Source: DASXQK01 sp963757155 (GTDB taxonomy: Bacteria > Pseudomonadota > Alphaproteobacteria > Dongiales > Dongiaceae). From it: 64,000 bases of DNA. The DNA is taken from positions 186,001 to 250,000 of the forward strand of contig CAVWQS010000006.1 of NCBI GenBank assembly GCA_963757155.1. The letters run 5' to 3'. Numbering within the stretch: position 1 is the first letter of the stretch; every line of letters starts with the position of its first letter. A program made the translations under genes and the position numbers. Below, one piece after another: positions 1 through 8,658 of the stretch. Below the pieces are notes generated by a model, which was given only the letters and a program-made list of their open reading frames with translations, had not been told where the DNA came from and searched no databases.

Positions 1-78
1 GACGGGCCCGACATTCTCGCTGCGCCAGAGGCGAAGCCAGGCCAGTCGCTGAGCATCGCTGAGGGGCGGGGCGGCCAT
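1..78 (-). CDS. dprA: DNA-processing protein DprA, N-terminal 26 codons (cut by window edge)
   Basis: The minus strand from an ATG at 78 runs open to the window edge. It reads MAAPPLSDAQRLAWLRLWRS followed by ENVGPV. The pattern L-S-D-x-x-R-L-x-W-L-R-L-x-R-S-x-N-V-G-P-V is typical of the start of alphaproteobacterial DprA, the single-strand DNA binding protein that loads RecA during natural transformation. The position fits: dprA commonly follows plsY in alphaproteobacteria, here separated by a glycosyltransferase gene on the same strand. Only the helical N-terminus is visible and the Rossmann domain lies outside. Family assignment rests on 26 residues plus synteny. Confidence 0.7.
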   Translation of the reverse strand, partial: MAAPPLSDAQRLAWLRLWRSENVGPV

Positions 79-136
79 GCCCGGAGAATGGCAAGGCCGG
101 GAAATCCTGTCAAATCATGCAACTAAAGATTGTTGC

Positions 137-908
137 CTAGGGCCCCTGGGGCGGCTTTCGATTCAGCAGCATCAGCTTGGCATAGCGGTAGAAGGAGCCC
201 TCGCCGGCGGTTGCGGCCTGGAAGAATCCCTCCGGCCCGTCGCGGAAGCCGCCGCGCAGGACATAGCTGCGAAAGAAGGTCCAGAAGCCGTGGCCGACGG
301 CGCCCGCCAGCGAGACCTTGCGTCCCGTCTCGTGGCGCTCGGCCGCCGTCATGGTGGAATAGTAGTTCATGCGCCAGAGGGCATGCTCGAGGTCGAAGAC
401 CGCCTCGTGGAGCAGGGGGCTGGCAAGCTGGGCCACCGGGCCTTCGACCTGGATCCGGTCGTGGATCCAGCCGCCGCCGTAGCGGGCCTTGTCCCGGCGC
501 ACCAGGCGGACGACCCGGTCGCGCCCCCAATCGCCATGGCGCAGCAGCCGGCCGCAGAAGGACGAGTGACGCGGCATCTCGAAGCCGGCCGTGTCGCCCG
601 GCGCTTCGAGGGCGGCCAGCATCTCGTCGCGCAGCGGCAGTCTCGATCCATTCATCGGCATCCAGCGCCACCACCCAGGGGGTGGTGACCTGCGCCAGAG
701 CGCGCTGCTTCTGGGCGGGGAAGCCGGGGAAATCCGCCGTCTCGGTGATCCGGCAGCCCGCCTCGCGGGCGATGGCCAGGGTCTCGTCCTTGCTGCCGCT
801 GTCGACCAGGATCTTCTCATCCACGAAAGCCGCGGAATCGAGGCAGCGCTTCAGGGTGCGTGCATTGTCCTTGGTGATGATGATCAGCGAGAGCCCAGGC
901 CTAGGCAT
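137..908 (-). pseudogene. Family 2 glycosyltransferase (LPS-core type), frameshifted
   Basis: The first 80 or so residues, from the ATG at 908, match the nucleotide-sugar domain of GT2 enzymes of the WaaE/beta-glucosyltransferase type: LSLIIITKDNARTL, VDSGSKDETL and the DxD-like ALDADEWI. Near position 641-645 the frame breaks. The rest of the protein (LPLRDEML, GGWIHDRI, ending NRKPPQGP at 137) continues in another minus-strand frame. Removing one base restores a roughly 256-residue protein of normal family length. The product would add a sugar to lipopolysaccharide core on the cytoplasmic face. The start overlaps the plsY stop by 8 bases, so the two are translationally linked. Real inactivation or a base-call error cannot be separated from sequence alone. 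Confidence 0.75.
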
Positions 909-1521
909 CTTTGCGCTGGCCGATCTTGGGCTCCCGCCCCGTCAGCAGGCGGCGGATATTCTGGTGATGGCGCAGCCAGATCAGCACCGCCAGGAACAGG
1001 ACAACGGCCGCGATCTGGCGCGTGGCGATGAACCAGGCGGCAAGGGGTGCCACCGCGGAGGCCACCAAAGCGGCGAGGGAGGAGTAGCGGAAGATGATGG
1101 CCACCAGCAGCCAGATCGCCCCGGCGATGAGGCCGATGCGCCAATCCAGGGCCAGCAGCACGCCGCCGGCGGTGGCCACGCCCTTGCCGCCCCGGAACTT
1201 CAGCCAGACCGGGAAGAGATGGCCGAGCATGGCGCCGGCGCCGGCCAGGATCGCCATATCCGGCCCCCAGTGATGGCCGATCAGCACGGCGGCCGCGCCC
1301 TTGCCGCCGTCGAGCAGCAGGGTCGCGGCGGCGAGGCCCTTGCGCCCCGTGCGCAGCACATTGGTGGCGCCGATACTGCCGGAGCCGATCTTGCGGATGT
1401 CGCCCAGGCCCGCCGCCTTCGTCAGCAGCAGGCCGAAGGGGATCGAGCCCAGGAGATAGCCCAGCAGCGCGCCGAGGTAATAGGGCCAAGTGTAATCGAA
1501 TCCGCCGAGCAGGCCGGGCAT
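901..1521 (-). CDS. plsY: Acyl-phosphate:glycerol-3-phosphate acyltransferase PlsY
   Basis: A 206-residue, highly hydrophobic protein with five or so membrane segments. It carries the three PlsY signatures: LLGSIPFG near residue 25, GSGSIGATNVLR near 46-57 and FPVWLKFRGGKGVAT near 101-115. PlsY sits in the inner membrane and transfers an acyl group from acyl phosphate (made by PlsX) to glycerol-3-phosphate, the first step of phospholipid synthesis. It lies 17 bases downstream of pyrC and overlaps the following glycosyltransferase, consistent with a pyrB-pyrC-plsY operon reading toward dprA. Length and motifs are normal. Confidence 0.96.
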   Translation of the reverse strand: MPGLLGGFDYTWPYYLGALLGYLLGSIPFGLLLTKAAGLGDIRKIGSGSIGATNVLRTGRKGLAAATLLLDGGKGAAAVLIGHHWGPDMAILAGAGAMLGHLFPVWLKFRGGKGVATAGGVLLALDWRIGLIAGAIWLLVAIIFRYSSLAALVASAVAPLAAWFIATRQIAAVVLFLAVLIWLRHHQNIRRLLTGREPKIGQRKDA

Positions 1522-1538
1522 GATCTCGTTCCTTTGGC

Positions 1539-2855
1539 TCAGTCGGCCGCGGCGAAGACGGTGCGCCCGTCGACGACGCTGCGCAAGACGCGGCCCTGGA
1601 TCGGATCGCCGTCGAAGGGCGAGTTCTTGGATTTGCTGCGCGAGCGATCGACCTCGATGCGCCCGGGCCGGTCGAGATCGAACAGCAGCAGATCGGCGGG
1701 CGCACCCTTGGCGAGGCGGCCCTGGGGCAGGCCCAGAAGATCGGCCGGCGCCGAGGTGACCCGGCGCAGCAGATCGATCAGCCGCCCCTGGCCCTTGTGA
1801 TAGAGCTGCAGGGTGAGGGGCAGCAAGGTCTCCAGCCCGATGATCCCTGGGGCCGCATGGGCGAAGGGCACGCGCTTGGATTCCTGGTCATGGGGCGCAT
1901 GGTCGCTGGCGACGCAATCGATCGTGCCGTCGGCCACCGCGGCGGCGATGGCCTGGCGGTCGGCCTCGCTGCGCAGCGGCGGGGAGAGCTTGGCGAAGGT
2001 GCGGTAGTCGCCGACCGCCGACTCGTTCAGGGCGAAATAGGCGGGCTGGGTATCGCAGGTGACCGGCAGGCCGCGCGCCTTGGCGCCGCGGATCACTTCC
2101 ACCGCCGCGGCGGTGGAGAGATGGGCCGCGTGATAGCTGGCCCCGGTCATGGCGACGAGGTGGAGATCGCGTTCGATCATCATCACTTCGGCGGCCCCGG
2201 GAATGCCGGAAAGCCCGAGCCGGGTCGCAAGCTCGCCCGAGTTCATCATCCCGCCCTCGGAGAGCCGCGGCTCCTCGGGATGCTGGATGATCAGGCGGTT
2301 GAAGGCGCGGACATAGCTGAGCGCCCTTCGCATCACCTGGGCATCGGCCACCGCCTTCAGCCCGTCGGTGAAGGCGAGCGCCCCGCTCTCAGCCAGAAGG
2401 CCCATCTCCACGAGATCGCGGCCCTCCAGCCGCTGGGTCACCGCGGCATAGCAATAGACCTTGGCCAGACGCGTCTCCCGTGCGCGCCGCGCAATGAATT
2501 CCACCGCGGCGACATCGTCGATGATCGGGTCGGTATTGGGGAGGCACACCATGCTGGTGACCCCGCCCGCCGCCGCCGCCCCGGCGCCGCTGGCGATGGT
2601 CTCCATATGCTCCTCGCCGGGCTCGCGCAGCTGCACCCGCATGTCGACGAGGCCCGGCGCCAGACAATGGCCCTCGCATTGCACCACCTCGGCCTCGTCC
2701 GGCAGGCCTTCGCCATTGACCCAGGGGCCGATCTCGACGATGCGCCCGTCGATGGCGAGCAGGCCGCCCGTCTCGTCGCGGCCGCTGGCCGGATCGATCA
2801 GCCGCGCATTTACCAGGACGAGGGGGCGCCTAAGGCTCGCCATCGCCGTCCTCAT
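1539..2855 (-). CDS. pyrC: Dihydroorotase-like protein (PyrC' type, lacks the HxH zinc motif)
   Basis: A 438-residue amidohydrolase-fold protein directly downstream of pyrB. The family sequence D-x-H-x-H, which holds the first two metal-binding histidines, here reads D71-M-R73-V-Q75. The later SDHAPH motif is kept. Non-catalytic dihydroorotase homologues linked to pyrB (PyrC'/PyrX) are known to help assemble aspartate transcarbamoylase, as in Pseudomonas, and the same loss fits here by inference; a true dihydroorotase would then be elsewhere. Two starts are possible. The ATG at 2855 overlaps pyrB by 26 bases. The ATG at 2843 (MASLRRPLVL) has GAGG about 8 bases upstream and looks better. Confidence 0.9.
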   Translation of the reverse strand: MRTAMASLRRPLVLVNARLIDPASGRDETGGLLAIDGRIVEIGPWVNGEGLPDEAEVVQCEGHCLAPGLVDMRVQLREPGEEHMETIASGAGAAAAGGVTSMVCLPNTDPIIDDVAAVEFIARRARETRLAKVYCYAAVTQRLEGRDLVEMGLLAESGALAFTDGLKAVADAQVMRRALSYVRAFNRLIIQHPEEPRLSEGGMMNSGELATRLGLSGIPGAAEVMMIERDLHLVAMTGASYHAAHLSTAAAVEVIRGAKARGLPVTCDTQPAYFALNESAVGDYRTFAKLSPPLRSEADRQAIAAAVADGTIDCVASDHAPHDQESKRVPFAHAAPGIIGLETLLPLTLQLYHKGQGRLIDLLRRVTSAPADLLGLPQGRLAKGAPADLLLFDLDRPGRIEVDRSRSKSKNSPFDGDPIQGRVLRSVVDGRTVFAAAD

Positions 2856-3801
2856 TGCTGCGGAGCTTGCGGGTCAGCAGGTCGAGGCAGGCCATGCGCA
2901 CGGCCACGCCCATCTCGACCTGCTCGCGGATCAGGCTGCGGTCGATATCGTCGGCGACCTCGGAATCGATCTCGACTCCGCGGTTCATCGGGCCGGGATG
3001 CATGATCAGCGCGTCGGGCCGGGCCTCCGCCAGCTTCTCCCGGTCCAGGCCGTAGAAATGGAAATATTCACGGATGGAGGGGACATAGGCGCCCTGCATG
3101 CGCTCGGTCTGCAGCCGCAGCATCATGACGATGTCGCAATCCACGAGGCCCCGGCGCATGTCGTAGAAGACCTCGACCCCCATCCGCTCGATGCCGCCGG
3201 GCAGCAGGGTGGGCGGCGCGATGACGCGCACCCGCGCCCCCATGATGGTCAGGAGCTGGATGTTCGAGCGGGCGACGCGGCTGTGCAGGATATCGCCGCA
3301 GATCGCCACCAGGAGTCCCTCCAGCCGGCCGCGCCGGCGCCGGATGGTCAGCGCATCGAGCAGGGCCTGGGTCGGATGCTCATGGCTGCCGTCGCCGGCG
3401 TTGATCACGGCGCAGTCGACCTTCTGGGAGAGGAGGTTGACGGCGCCGGATTCCGGATGGCGCACCACCAGCACGTCGGGATGCATGGCGTTCAGGGTCA
3501 TCGCCGTGTCGATCAGCGTCTCGCCCTTCTTGATCGAGCTCGAAGCCGCCTGCATGTTGATGACATCCCCGCCCAGCCGCTTCCCCGCCAGCTCGAAGGA
3601 GGTGCGGGTGCGGGTCGAATTCTCGAAGAAGAGGTTGATGAGCGTCCGACCGGCGAGAAGGTCGCGCTTCTTGTCGGCGCCGCGGTTGAAGGCGACATAG
3701 GTCTCGGAGATATCCAGGAGGGCGGCGATCTCCTCCCGAGAGAGTCCTTGGATGCCCAGAAGATGGCGGTGGCGGTATCGAAGGGCGGGGGCAGCGCTCA
3801 T
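2830..3801 (-). CDS. pyrB: Aspartate carbamoyltransferase catalytic subunit PyrB
   Basis: 323 residues, the usual length. It carries the carbamoyl-phosphate signature FENSTRTR at residues 59-66, the mobile-loop KKGET at 91-95 and HPTQ at 142-145. It condenses carbamoyl phosphate with aspartate to carbamoyl-aspartate in cytosolic de novo pyrimidine synthesis. It is the first gene of the minus-strand pyrB-pyrC-plsY run, and its end overlaps the pyrC-like gene, which suggests translational coupling and a complex of the two products. The 138-bp space up to the divergent hydrolase at 3964 should hold the promoter. No upstream pyrimidine attenuator was recognised. Confidence 0.97.
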   Translation of the reverse strand: MSAAPALRYRHRHLLGIQGLSREEIAALLDISETYVAFNRGADKKRDLLAGRTLINLFFENSTRTRTSFELAGKRLGGDVINMQAASSSIKKGETLIDTAMTLNAMHPDVLVVRHPESGAVNLLSQKVDCAVINAGDGSHEHPTQALLDALTIRRRRGRLEGLLVAICGDILHSRVARSNIQLLTIMGARVRVIAPPTLLPGGIERMGVEVFYDMRRGLVDCDIVMMLRLQTERMQGAYVPSIREYFHFYGLDREKLAEARPDALIMHPGPMNRGVEIDSEVADDIDRSLIREQVEMGVAVRMACLDLLTRKLRSNEDGDGEP

Positions 3802-3963
3802 CGAAGACGTCTTATAGTGGCTGCCTCCGGGGAAGGGAAGCCGCAGGGCTGCAATGGTGAGATTGCGCGGTAAATCGGCCCCGCGAAGGCTGGGCGAGCG
3901 GCCGAGGGGCCATCAACTCGGCGCCCGCTTCGCTCGAATATGCTGGGGACCAACTGGAGGGAC

Positions 3964-4953
3964 ATGACAGCGATGAACCCGTGGAAGTTCGATCTCGTGC
4001 CCGCACCGCCGGCCGGCGGCAAGATCCAAGGCCATGTGGCTTGGGACGATCCCGTCCTCGCCGGCTGGGACTGGCCCTATATCGCCGTCAACGGCGCATT
4101 GCCGGGACCGGCGGTGCTGGTGACGGCCGGCATCCATGGCTCGGAATATCCCTCCATCGATGCGGCCATCCGCCTCGGCGCCGCCCTCGACCCGCAGCAG
4201 GTCAGGGGCCAGATCCTCTGCCTGCCCGTCATGAACCCCTCGGCCTTCTGGGAGCGGGCACCCTATGTCTCGCCGGTCGACAACCTCAATCTCAACCGCG
4301 TATTCCCCGGCAAGGCCAAGGGCAGCTTCAGCGAGCGCGTCGCCCATCATCTGACCCAGCGCGCGATCCGCCATGCCGATGCCTATATCGACATGCATGG
4401 CGGCGATCTGCCCGAGGCGCTGGTGCCCTTCGCCATCTATCACGAGAGCGGGGACGCCAAACTCGACGCGAAGAGCGCCGCCATGGCCCAGGCCTTCGGC
4501 TCGCCCTCCCTGCTGATCCAGCGCGGCGCCGACGCCCCCGTCTCCGGCCTAGCCTATGCCACGGCGGCGGGCTTCGGCATCCCCGCCATCCTGGTCGAGG
4601 ACGGCGGCGCCGGCCAATATGATGCAGGGATCGCCCAGGGCCTGCTGGCCGGTGTGGAGAATGTGCTGCGCAGCCTCGAGGTCCTGCCCGGGGCCGTCCG
4701 CAACATGCCGCCGTCCCGGCGCTTCGCGAAATTCACCTGGGTCCGCACGAAAGAGGCGGGATTCTTCCGCCATGAGGTCAAGGTCGGCGATGAGGTCGCC
4801 GCTGGGCAGAGGCTGGGGCGGCTGGTGGATTTCTTCGGGGCGACCATCGAGGAGATCGCCACCCCCGAGCCCGGCCAGGTGCTGTTCATGGTGGTGAGCC
4901 CGGCCATGGGGAAGAACGGGCTGATCTGCGGGATCGGAGTCGAGGCGGGTTAG
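3964..4953 (+). CDS. Succinylglutamate desuccinylase/aspartoacylase-family hydrolase
   Basis: About 329 residues from the ATG at 3964, which has GGAGGG at 3956-3961; a second ATG at 3973 is also possible. It has the zinc carboxypeptidase-like signature GIHGSE (H58, E61) and a later IDMHGGD with H145 as the third likely ligand. NLNLNRVFPG near 107-116 is the substrate-binding segment of the family. The C-terminal 80 residues form a lipoyl-like beta domain often attached to these enzymes. The expected reaction is zinc-dependent deacylation of an N-acyl amino acid or a related amide; the substrate is not predictable. It converges with the CoA-transferase, overlapping by 4 bases. Confidence 0.85.
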   Translation: MTAMNPWKFDLVPAPPAGGKIQGHVAWDDPVLAGWDWPYIAVNGALPGPAVLVTAGIHGSEYPSIDAAIRLGAALDPQQVRGQILCLPVMNPSAFWERAPYVSPVDNLNLNRVFPGKAKGSFSERVAHHLTQRAIRHADAYIDMHGGDLPEALVPFAIYHESGDAKLDAKSAAMAQAFGSPSLLIQRGADAPVSGLAYATAAGFGIPAILVEDGGAGQYDAGIAQGLLAGVENVLRSLEVLPGAVRNMPPSRRFAKFTWVRTKEAGFFRHEVKVGDEVAAGQRLGRLVDFFGATIEEIATPEPGQVLFMVVSPAMGKNGLICGIGVEAG

Positions 4954-6170
4954 ATCGCGCCGTCCCGGCGCAGCTCGGCGATGGCCGCCTCGTCCAGCCC
5001 GAGAAGCTCGCGGAGGACTTCCTCGCTATGCTGGCCGAGGAAGGGCGGGGCGTGGCGGTAGGCGACGGGGGTGGCGGAGAGGCGGAGCGGATTGGCGATC
5101 AGATCGACCTCACCCTTGCCCGCCAGGGGATGGGGCATCGTGATCTGCATCTCGCGGTGCTTGACTTGGGGGTCGGCGAAGACCTGATCGATCGTGTTCA
5201 CCGGGCTGCAGGGCACGCCCAGCCCGGCGAGACCCTCGACCCATTCCTTCTGCGTCTTGCGGCGCAGGATACCCTCCAGCAGCGCATAGAGCGCCCGGCG
5301 GTTGCCGACCCGCTGCTCATTGGTGACGAAGCGCGGATCCTGGGCCAGCTCCGGCACCCCGGCGAAGCTGCAGAATTTCGCAAATTGGCTGTCGTTGCCC
5401 ACCGCCAGGATCACGTGATGGCCGTCGGCCGCCGCCATCACATTGTAGGGCACGATATTGGGATGCTCATTGCCGACGCGCTGGGGCACCTCGCCCGAGG
5501 TCAGATAATTGAGCCCGACATTGGCGAGCCAGGCGATCTGTGAATCCAGCAGCGAGACATCGATGTATTGGCCCTCGCCGGTCTTGTCGCGATGATGCAG
5601 GGCGGCCAGGATCGCCGTCGTCGCGTACATGCCGCACATGATATCGGCGATGCCGACGCCGACCTTCATCGGCGCCCGGTCGGGCTCGCCCGTCACGCTC
5701 ATGATGCCGCCGAGACCCTGGGCCAGCATGTCGTAGCCTGCCCGCGGCGCATAAGGGCCCGTCTGGCCGAAGCCGGTGATGGAACAGTAGATGAGGCGGG
5801 GATTCGCCGCCTTCAGATCGGCGTAGCTCAGGCCGTAGCGCGCCATGTCGCCGACCTTGAAATTCTCCACCATGATGTCGCATTGGCCGATCAGGCGCCG
5901 CGCCAGGGACTGGCCCGCCGGCTTGGAAATATCGACCGCTACAGAGCGCTTGTTGCGGTTGGAGCTGAGGTAATAGGCGCTCTCGCCCGTGTCCTTGCCC
6001 GCCTTGTCCTGGACATAGGGCGGGCCCCATTTGCGGGTGTCGTCACCGGCCCCCGGCCGCTCGATCTTGATCACATCGGCGCCGAGATCGCCCAGGAGCT
6101 GGGTACAGGTCGGCCCCGCCAGGATGCGGGCGAGATCGAAAACGCGGATGCCTTCTAGCGGGCCGGGCAT
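4950..6170 (-). CDS. Family III CoA-transferase (CaiB/BaiF)
   Basis: 406 residues, standard for the family. The N-terminal VFDLARILAGPTCTQLLGDL is the classic CaiB/BaiF start. A Rossmann segment ends in VIKIERPGAGDDTR, and the catalytic-Asp region (GVGIADIMCGM) lies near residue 170. Such enzymes move CoA between carboxylic acids, for example formyl-CoA:oxalate, succinyl-CoA:carboxylate or carnitine. The specific acids cannot be read from sequence. It stands alone on its strand, with ruvX 94 bp upstream in the same direction. Confidence 0.92.
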   Translation of the reverse strand: MPGPLEGIRVFDLARILAGPTCTQLLGDLGADVIKIERPGAGDDTRKWGPPYVQDKAGKDTGESAYYLSSNRNKRSVAVDISKPAGQSLARRLIGQCDIMVENFKVGDMARYGLSYADLKAANPRLIYCSITGFGQTGPYAPRAGYDMLAQGLGGIMSVTGEPDRAPMKVGVGIADIMCGMYATTAILAALHHRDKTGEGQYIDVSLLDSQIAWLANVGLNYLTSGEVPQRVGNEHPNIVPYNVMAAADGHHVILAVGNDSQFAKFCSFAGVPELAQDPRFVTNEQRVGNRRALYALLEGILRRKTQKEWVEGLAGLGVPCSPVNTIDQVFADPQVKHREMQITMPHPLAGKGEVDLIANPLRLSATPVAYRHAPPFLGQHSEEVLRELLGLDEAAIAELRRDGAI

Positions 6171-6264
6171 AAGAGGGGACCTCTGGGAGAGACGGGGATC
6201 GGCGGGCGACTGTCCATGCCGGCCGGCCGCCCGTCAAGCGGCCCCTCGTCAAGCCGCCCTCTCG

Positions 6265-6747
6265 TCAAGCGGGGGGGTCGGATGCCGCGATCCGGTCGAG
6301 GGCGCCCTGGAGGATATAGGCCGCGGCCAGCTTGTCGATCAGCTCGCCCCGGCGGCGATGGGACATCTCGGCCTCCTTCATCGGGCGTTCCGCGCCGAGA
6401 GTCGAGAAGCGCTCGTCCCAGAAGGCGAGCGGCAGATCGATCACGGCAAGCAGATTGGCGGCGAACTGGCGCACCGACTGGGAGCGCGGGCCTTCGCGGC
6501 CATCCAGCCCGATCGGGAGACCGAGAACGAGACCCCCCACGCTGCGTTCGGCGATGAGGCCCTTGAGCTTGGCCATATCGGCCGCGAATTTGACCCGGGG
6601 CAGCACTGTCAAAGGCGAGGCCACCTTGAGGGCCGAATCGGAGACGGCGATGCCAATGGTCCTGCTGCCGATATCGAGGCCGAAGAGGCGGCCGCCGGGC
6701 ACCAAAGCTGCCTTCATCGCGACGATGTCGATCACGGCCATCGCCAA
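6265..6747 (-). CDS. ruvX: Putative pre-16S rRNA nuclease RuvX/YqgF
   Basis: 160 residues of RNase-H-like fold. The signature LFGLDIGSRTIGIAVSD begins near residue 21 and supplies the first catalytic Asp. GLVLGLPIGLDGREGPRS is the second conserved block and FWDERFST holds the third acidic position. The C-terminal DKLAAAYILQGALD is typical. The family acts in 5'-end processing of 16S rRNA or as a Holliday-junction resolvase. Alphaproteobacteria often place ruvX beside gatCAB; here a LysE gene and a toxin module lie between. The first 15 residues are non-conserved, so a slightly later start is possible. Confidence 0.93.
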   Translation of the reverse strand: MAMAVIDIVAMKAALVPGGRLFGLDIGSRTIGIAVSDSALKVASPLTVLPRVKFAADMAKLKGLIAERSVGGLVLGLPIGLDGREGPRSQSVRQFAANLLAVIDLPLAFWDERFSTLGAERPMKEAEMSHRRRGELIDKLAAAYILQGALDRIAASDPPA

Positions 6748-6857
6748 GGCTTAGCGCATTTCCTTGCCGGAGGCGAACAACCGCCGCGCCATCGAATCGA
6801 TTGCCCGGGATGCGTTCTGCCCATAGCTTGAGCCGCAAGCCAGCGCCGAGGGGCGAT

Positions 6858-7484
6858 TTGAACATCGAGCTATTCATCAAGGGCCTCATCGTCGGCATCG
6901 CGATCGCCGCACCTGTAGGCCCGATCGGGCTGCTCTGCATCCAGCGGGCGCTGACCGGCGGCTGGATCGCCGGCCTGGCCTCGGGGCTGGGGGCGGCGCT
7001 CGCCGATACCTTCTATGGCGGCATCGCGGCCTTCGGCCTCCGCCTGGTTCAGGATTTCCTGTTCGGCCACCGCAGCATCATCGCCGTCATCGGGGGGCTG
7101 TTCCTCTGCCTCCTGGGGTTGCGCATCATCCTTTCCAAGCCCGCGACCATCGCCGCCGGCCCGCGGAAATCGGCGGCGGGGCTGGCGGGCGATCTCGTCG
7201 GCACCTTCATGCTGACTCTGGCCAATCCCATGACGATCCTTTCCTTCATCGCCATCTTCGCTGCCCTCAATACCTCGGCCGCCAGCGACAGCTACCTAGC
7301 AGCCGCCACCTTGGTGCTGGGCGTCTTCGGCGGCTCGGCGGCCTGGTGGCTCTGCCTCAGCTTCGGGATCGGCGTCATCCGCCATAAGATGGACCAGCCG
7401 GTGCTGCGCTGGATCGCGCGGGGCTCCGGGGCCCTCATCCTTGTCTTCGGGGTAACCGCGGCCTGGCATGGCATGAGGGGCTGA
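6858..7484 (+). CDS. LysE-family amino-acid exporter
   Basis: I place the start at a TTG at 6858 because GAGGGG lies at 6848-6853. The longer reading from 6801 adds a non-hydrophobic 19-residue tail absent from the family. The resulting 208-residue protein has about six membrane segments and the LysE/RhtB hallmark APVGPIGLLCIQRAL near residues 16-30, plus TLANPMTILSF in the middle. Members export amino acids or their analogues across the inner membrane. It is divergent from ruvX across a 110-bp promoter region. Substrate is unknown. Confidence 0.9.
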   Translation: MNIELFIKGLIVGIAIAAPVGPIGLLCIQRALTGGWIAGLASGLGAALADTFYGGIAAFGLRLVQDFLFGHRSIIAVIGGLFLCLLGLRIILSKPATIAAGPRKSAAGLAGDLVGTFMLTLANPMTILSFIAIFAALNTSAASDSYLAAATLVLGVFGGSAAWWLCLSFGIGVIRHKMDQPVLRWIARGSGALILVFGVTAAWHGMRG

Positions 7485-7579
7485 GGGAGGGTGGCTACGG
7501 GCTACTCTACCCTTGTCCGCCGAGCTTTGAATTGCCATCTTGCCGCAGACGGTTGAGATGATCTTGAGGAACGACTTGC

Positions 7580-7768
7580 ATGGCCGATAAAAAGAAAGCC
7601 GGTTTGCGGGAACGGCATATCGCCGGCCGTGTCTCGTCAGACGCCAAATCTGCCCGACGAGGCGGATCTAGCCATTCAGGACGGGATGTAAGCGACAAAT
7701 CTCTTAGGGTGATGCGTGAGACTTCGGTCACCTATGGGAAGGCGCTGAAACGCCTCGCCGACAAATAG
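7580..7768 (+). CDS. Small basic protein upstream of Doc toxin (candidate antitoxin)
   Basis: A 62-residue, Lys/Arg-rich protein 17 bp upstream of the Doc gene on the same strand. Its position is that of the antitoxin in phd-doc modules, but it shows no Phd/YefM-like N-terminal DNA-binding motif. The tail DKSLRVMRETSVTYGKALKR is the most structured-looking part and could be the toxin-binding segment. Base composition of this gene and its partner is clearly less GC-rich than ruvX, lysE and gatCAB around them, suggesting the pair arrived by transfer. The antitoxin role is inference from position. Confidence 0.6.
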   Translation: MADKKKAGLRERHIAGRVSSDAKSARRGGSSHSGRDVSDKSLRVMRETSVTYGKALKRLADK

Positions 7769-7785
7769 GAAAGCGGCACTATCGC

Positions 7786-8130
7786 GTGACGCTTTCCGAG
7801 GTGCTGCTCAGCCACGAGCTTGCTCTGATGTTTGGAGGGCGGCCAGGGATACTAGACCAAAACGCCCTTAAGTCGGCCATAGGTCGACCTTATTCCGGCT
7901 ACTATCGTACCATCTCCCGCAAGGCCGCTGCTCTCGTGCACTCATTGGTACTCAACCATGGGTTCCTTGATGGGAATAAGCGGACTGCCCTTTTTATGAT
8001 GGCGATCCTAATTCGGCGGAGTGGATACGATCTGCGCTCTGAAACAGAATCTCAAACCGACGCGGAAGTAGAGCAAATGCTTCTCGCGCTCGCTAATCGC
8101 CATATGGACTTTGAAGAGCTAGTACAGTGA
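7786..8130 (+). CDS. Doc-family (death-on-curing) Fic-fold toxin
   Basis: 114 residues from a GTG start. The Fic/Doc core motif reads HGFLDGNKR at residues 58-66, matching the H-x-F-x-D/N-x-N-K-R pattern of Doc toxins, which phosphorylate EF-Tu and arrest translation. The N-terminal block LSHELALMFGGRPGILDQNA is typical of Doc and supplies the first helix and flap. Slightly shorter than P1 Doc (126 residues) but with all recognisable parts. It forms a two-gene cassette with the small gene at 7580-7768 and is AT-richer than its neighbours. Confidence 0.88.
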   Translation: MTLSEVLLSHELALMFGGRPGILDQNALKSAIGRPYSGYYRTISRKAAALVHSLVLNHGFLDGNKRTALFMMAILIRRSGYDLRSETESQTDAEVEQMLLALANRHMDFEELVQ

Positions 8131-8370
8131 TTTGACGATCACATAGTGCCGTTCCCCGATGGTTAGGTTGAAGTACCCTTAGTTTAGCGCGTTCCAATAG
8201 GCCCTCCTGAACACTCCGGTGTTGGCAGCCGGCATCTGTGATCGGGTTTGGGAAGAAATCGACCGGTGTTTGAACCGAGCCTGTGACGGCTTCAGGTTGC
8301 GGGCGGCGGGCCGCTTTGCTAGGTTCCGCGCCATTTCGCCATAGTTCCGACCTCCAAAGGACCAGGCCCC

Positions 8371-8658
8371 ATGTCTCTGGATCGTGCCGCCGTCCGGCAT
8401 ATCGCCACGCTCGCCCGCATCCGCGTCAGCGATCAGGAAGCCGATGCCCTGGTGGGGGATCTCGGCAAGATCCTCGCCTGGGTCGAGCAACTGGGCGAGG
8501 TCGATACGGCCGGCGTCGAGCCGATGGCGAGCGTCGTCGCCCGCAAACTGCCGCAGCGCGCCGATGAGGTGACCGACGGCAATATCCGCGACCGGCTGCT
8601 GGCCAATGCGCCCGAGCCGGCGCTGGGCTTCTTCACCGTGCCCAAGGTGGTGGAGTGA
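8371..8658 (+). CDS. gatC: Asp/Glu-tRNA(Asn/Gln) amidotransferase subunit C
   Basis: 95 residues. It has VRHIATLARIRVSDQEADAL near the start and the conserved MASVVARKLPQRADEVTDG stretch near 55-73 that wraps around GatA and GatB. GatC is the small structural subunit of the heterotrimer that converts Glu-tRNA(Gln) and Asp-tRNA(Asn) to the amidated forms. It opens the gatCAB operon. The 240 bp upstream (8131-8370) holds no gene and should contain the promoter. Confidence 0.96.
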   Translation: MSLDRAAVRHIATLARIRVSDQEADALVGDLGKILAWVEQLGEVDTAGVEPMASVVARKLPQRADEVTDGNIRDRLLANAPEPALGFFTVPKVVE

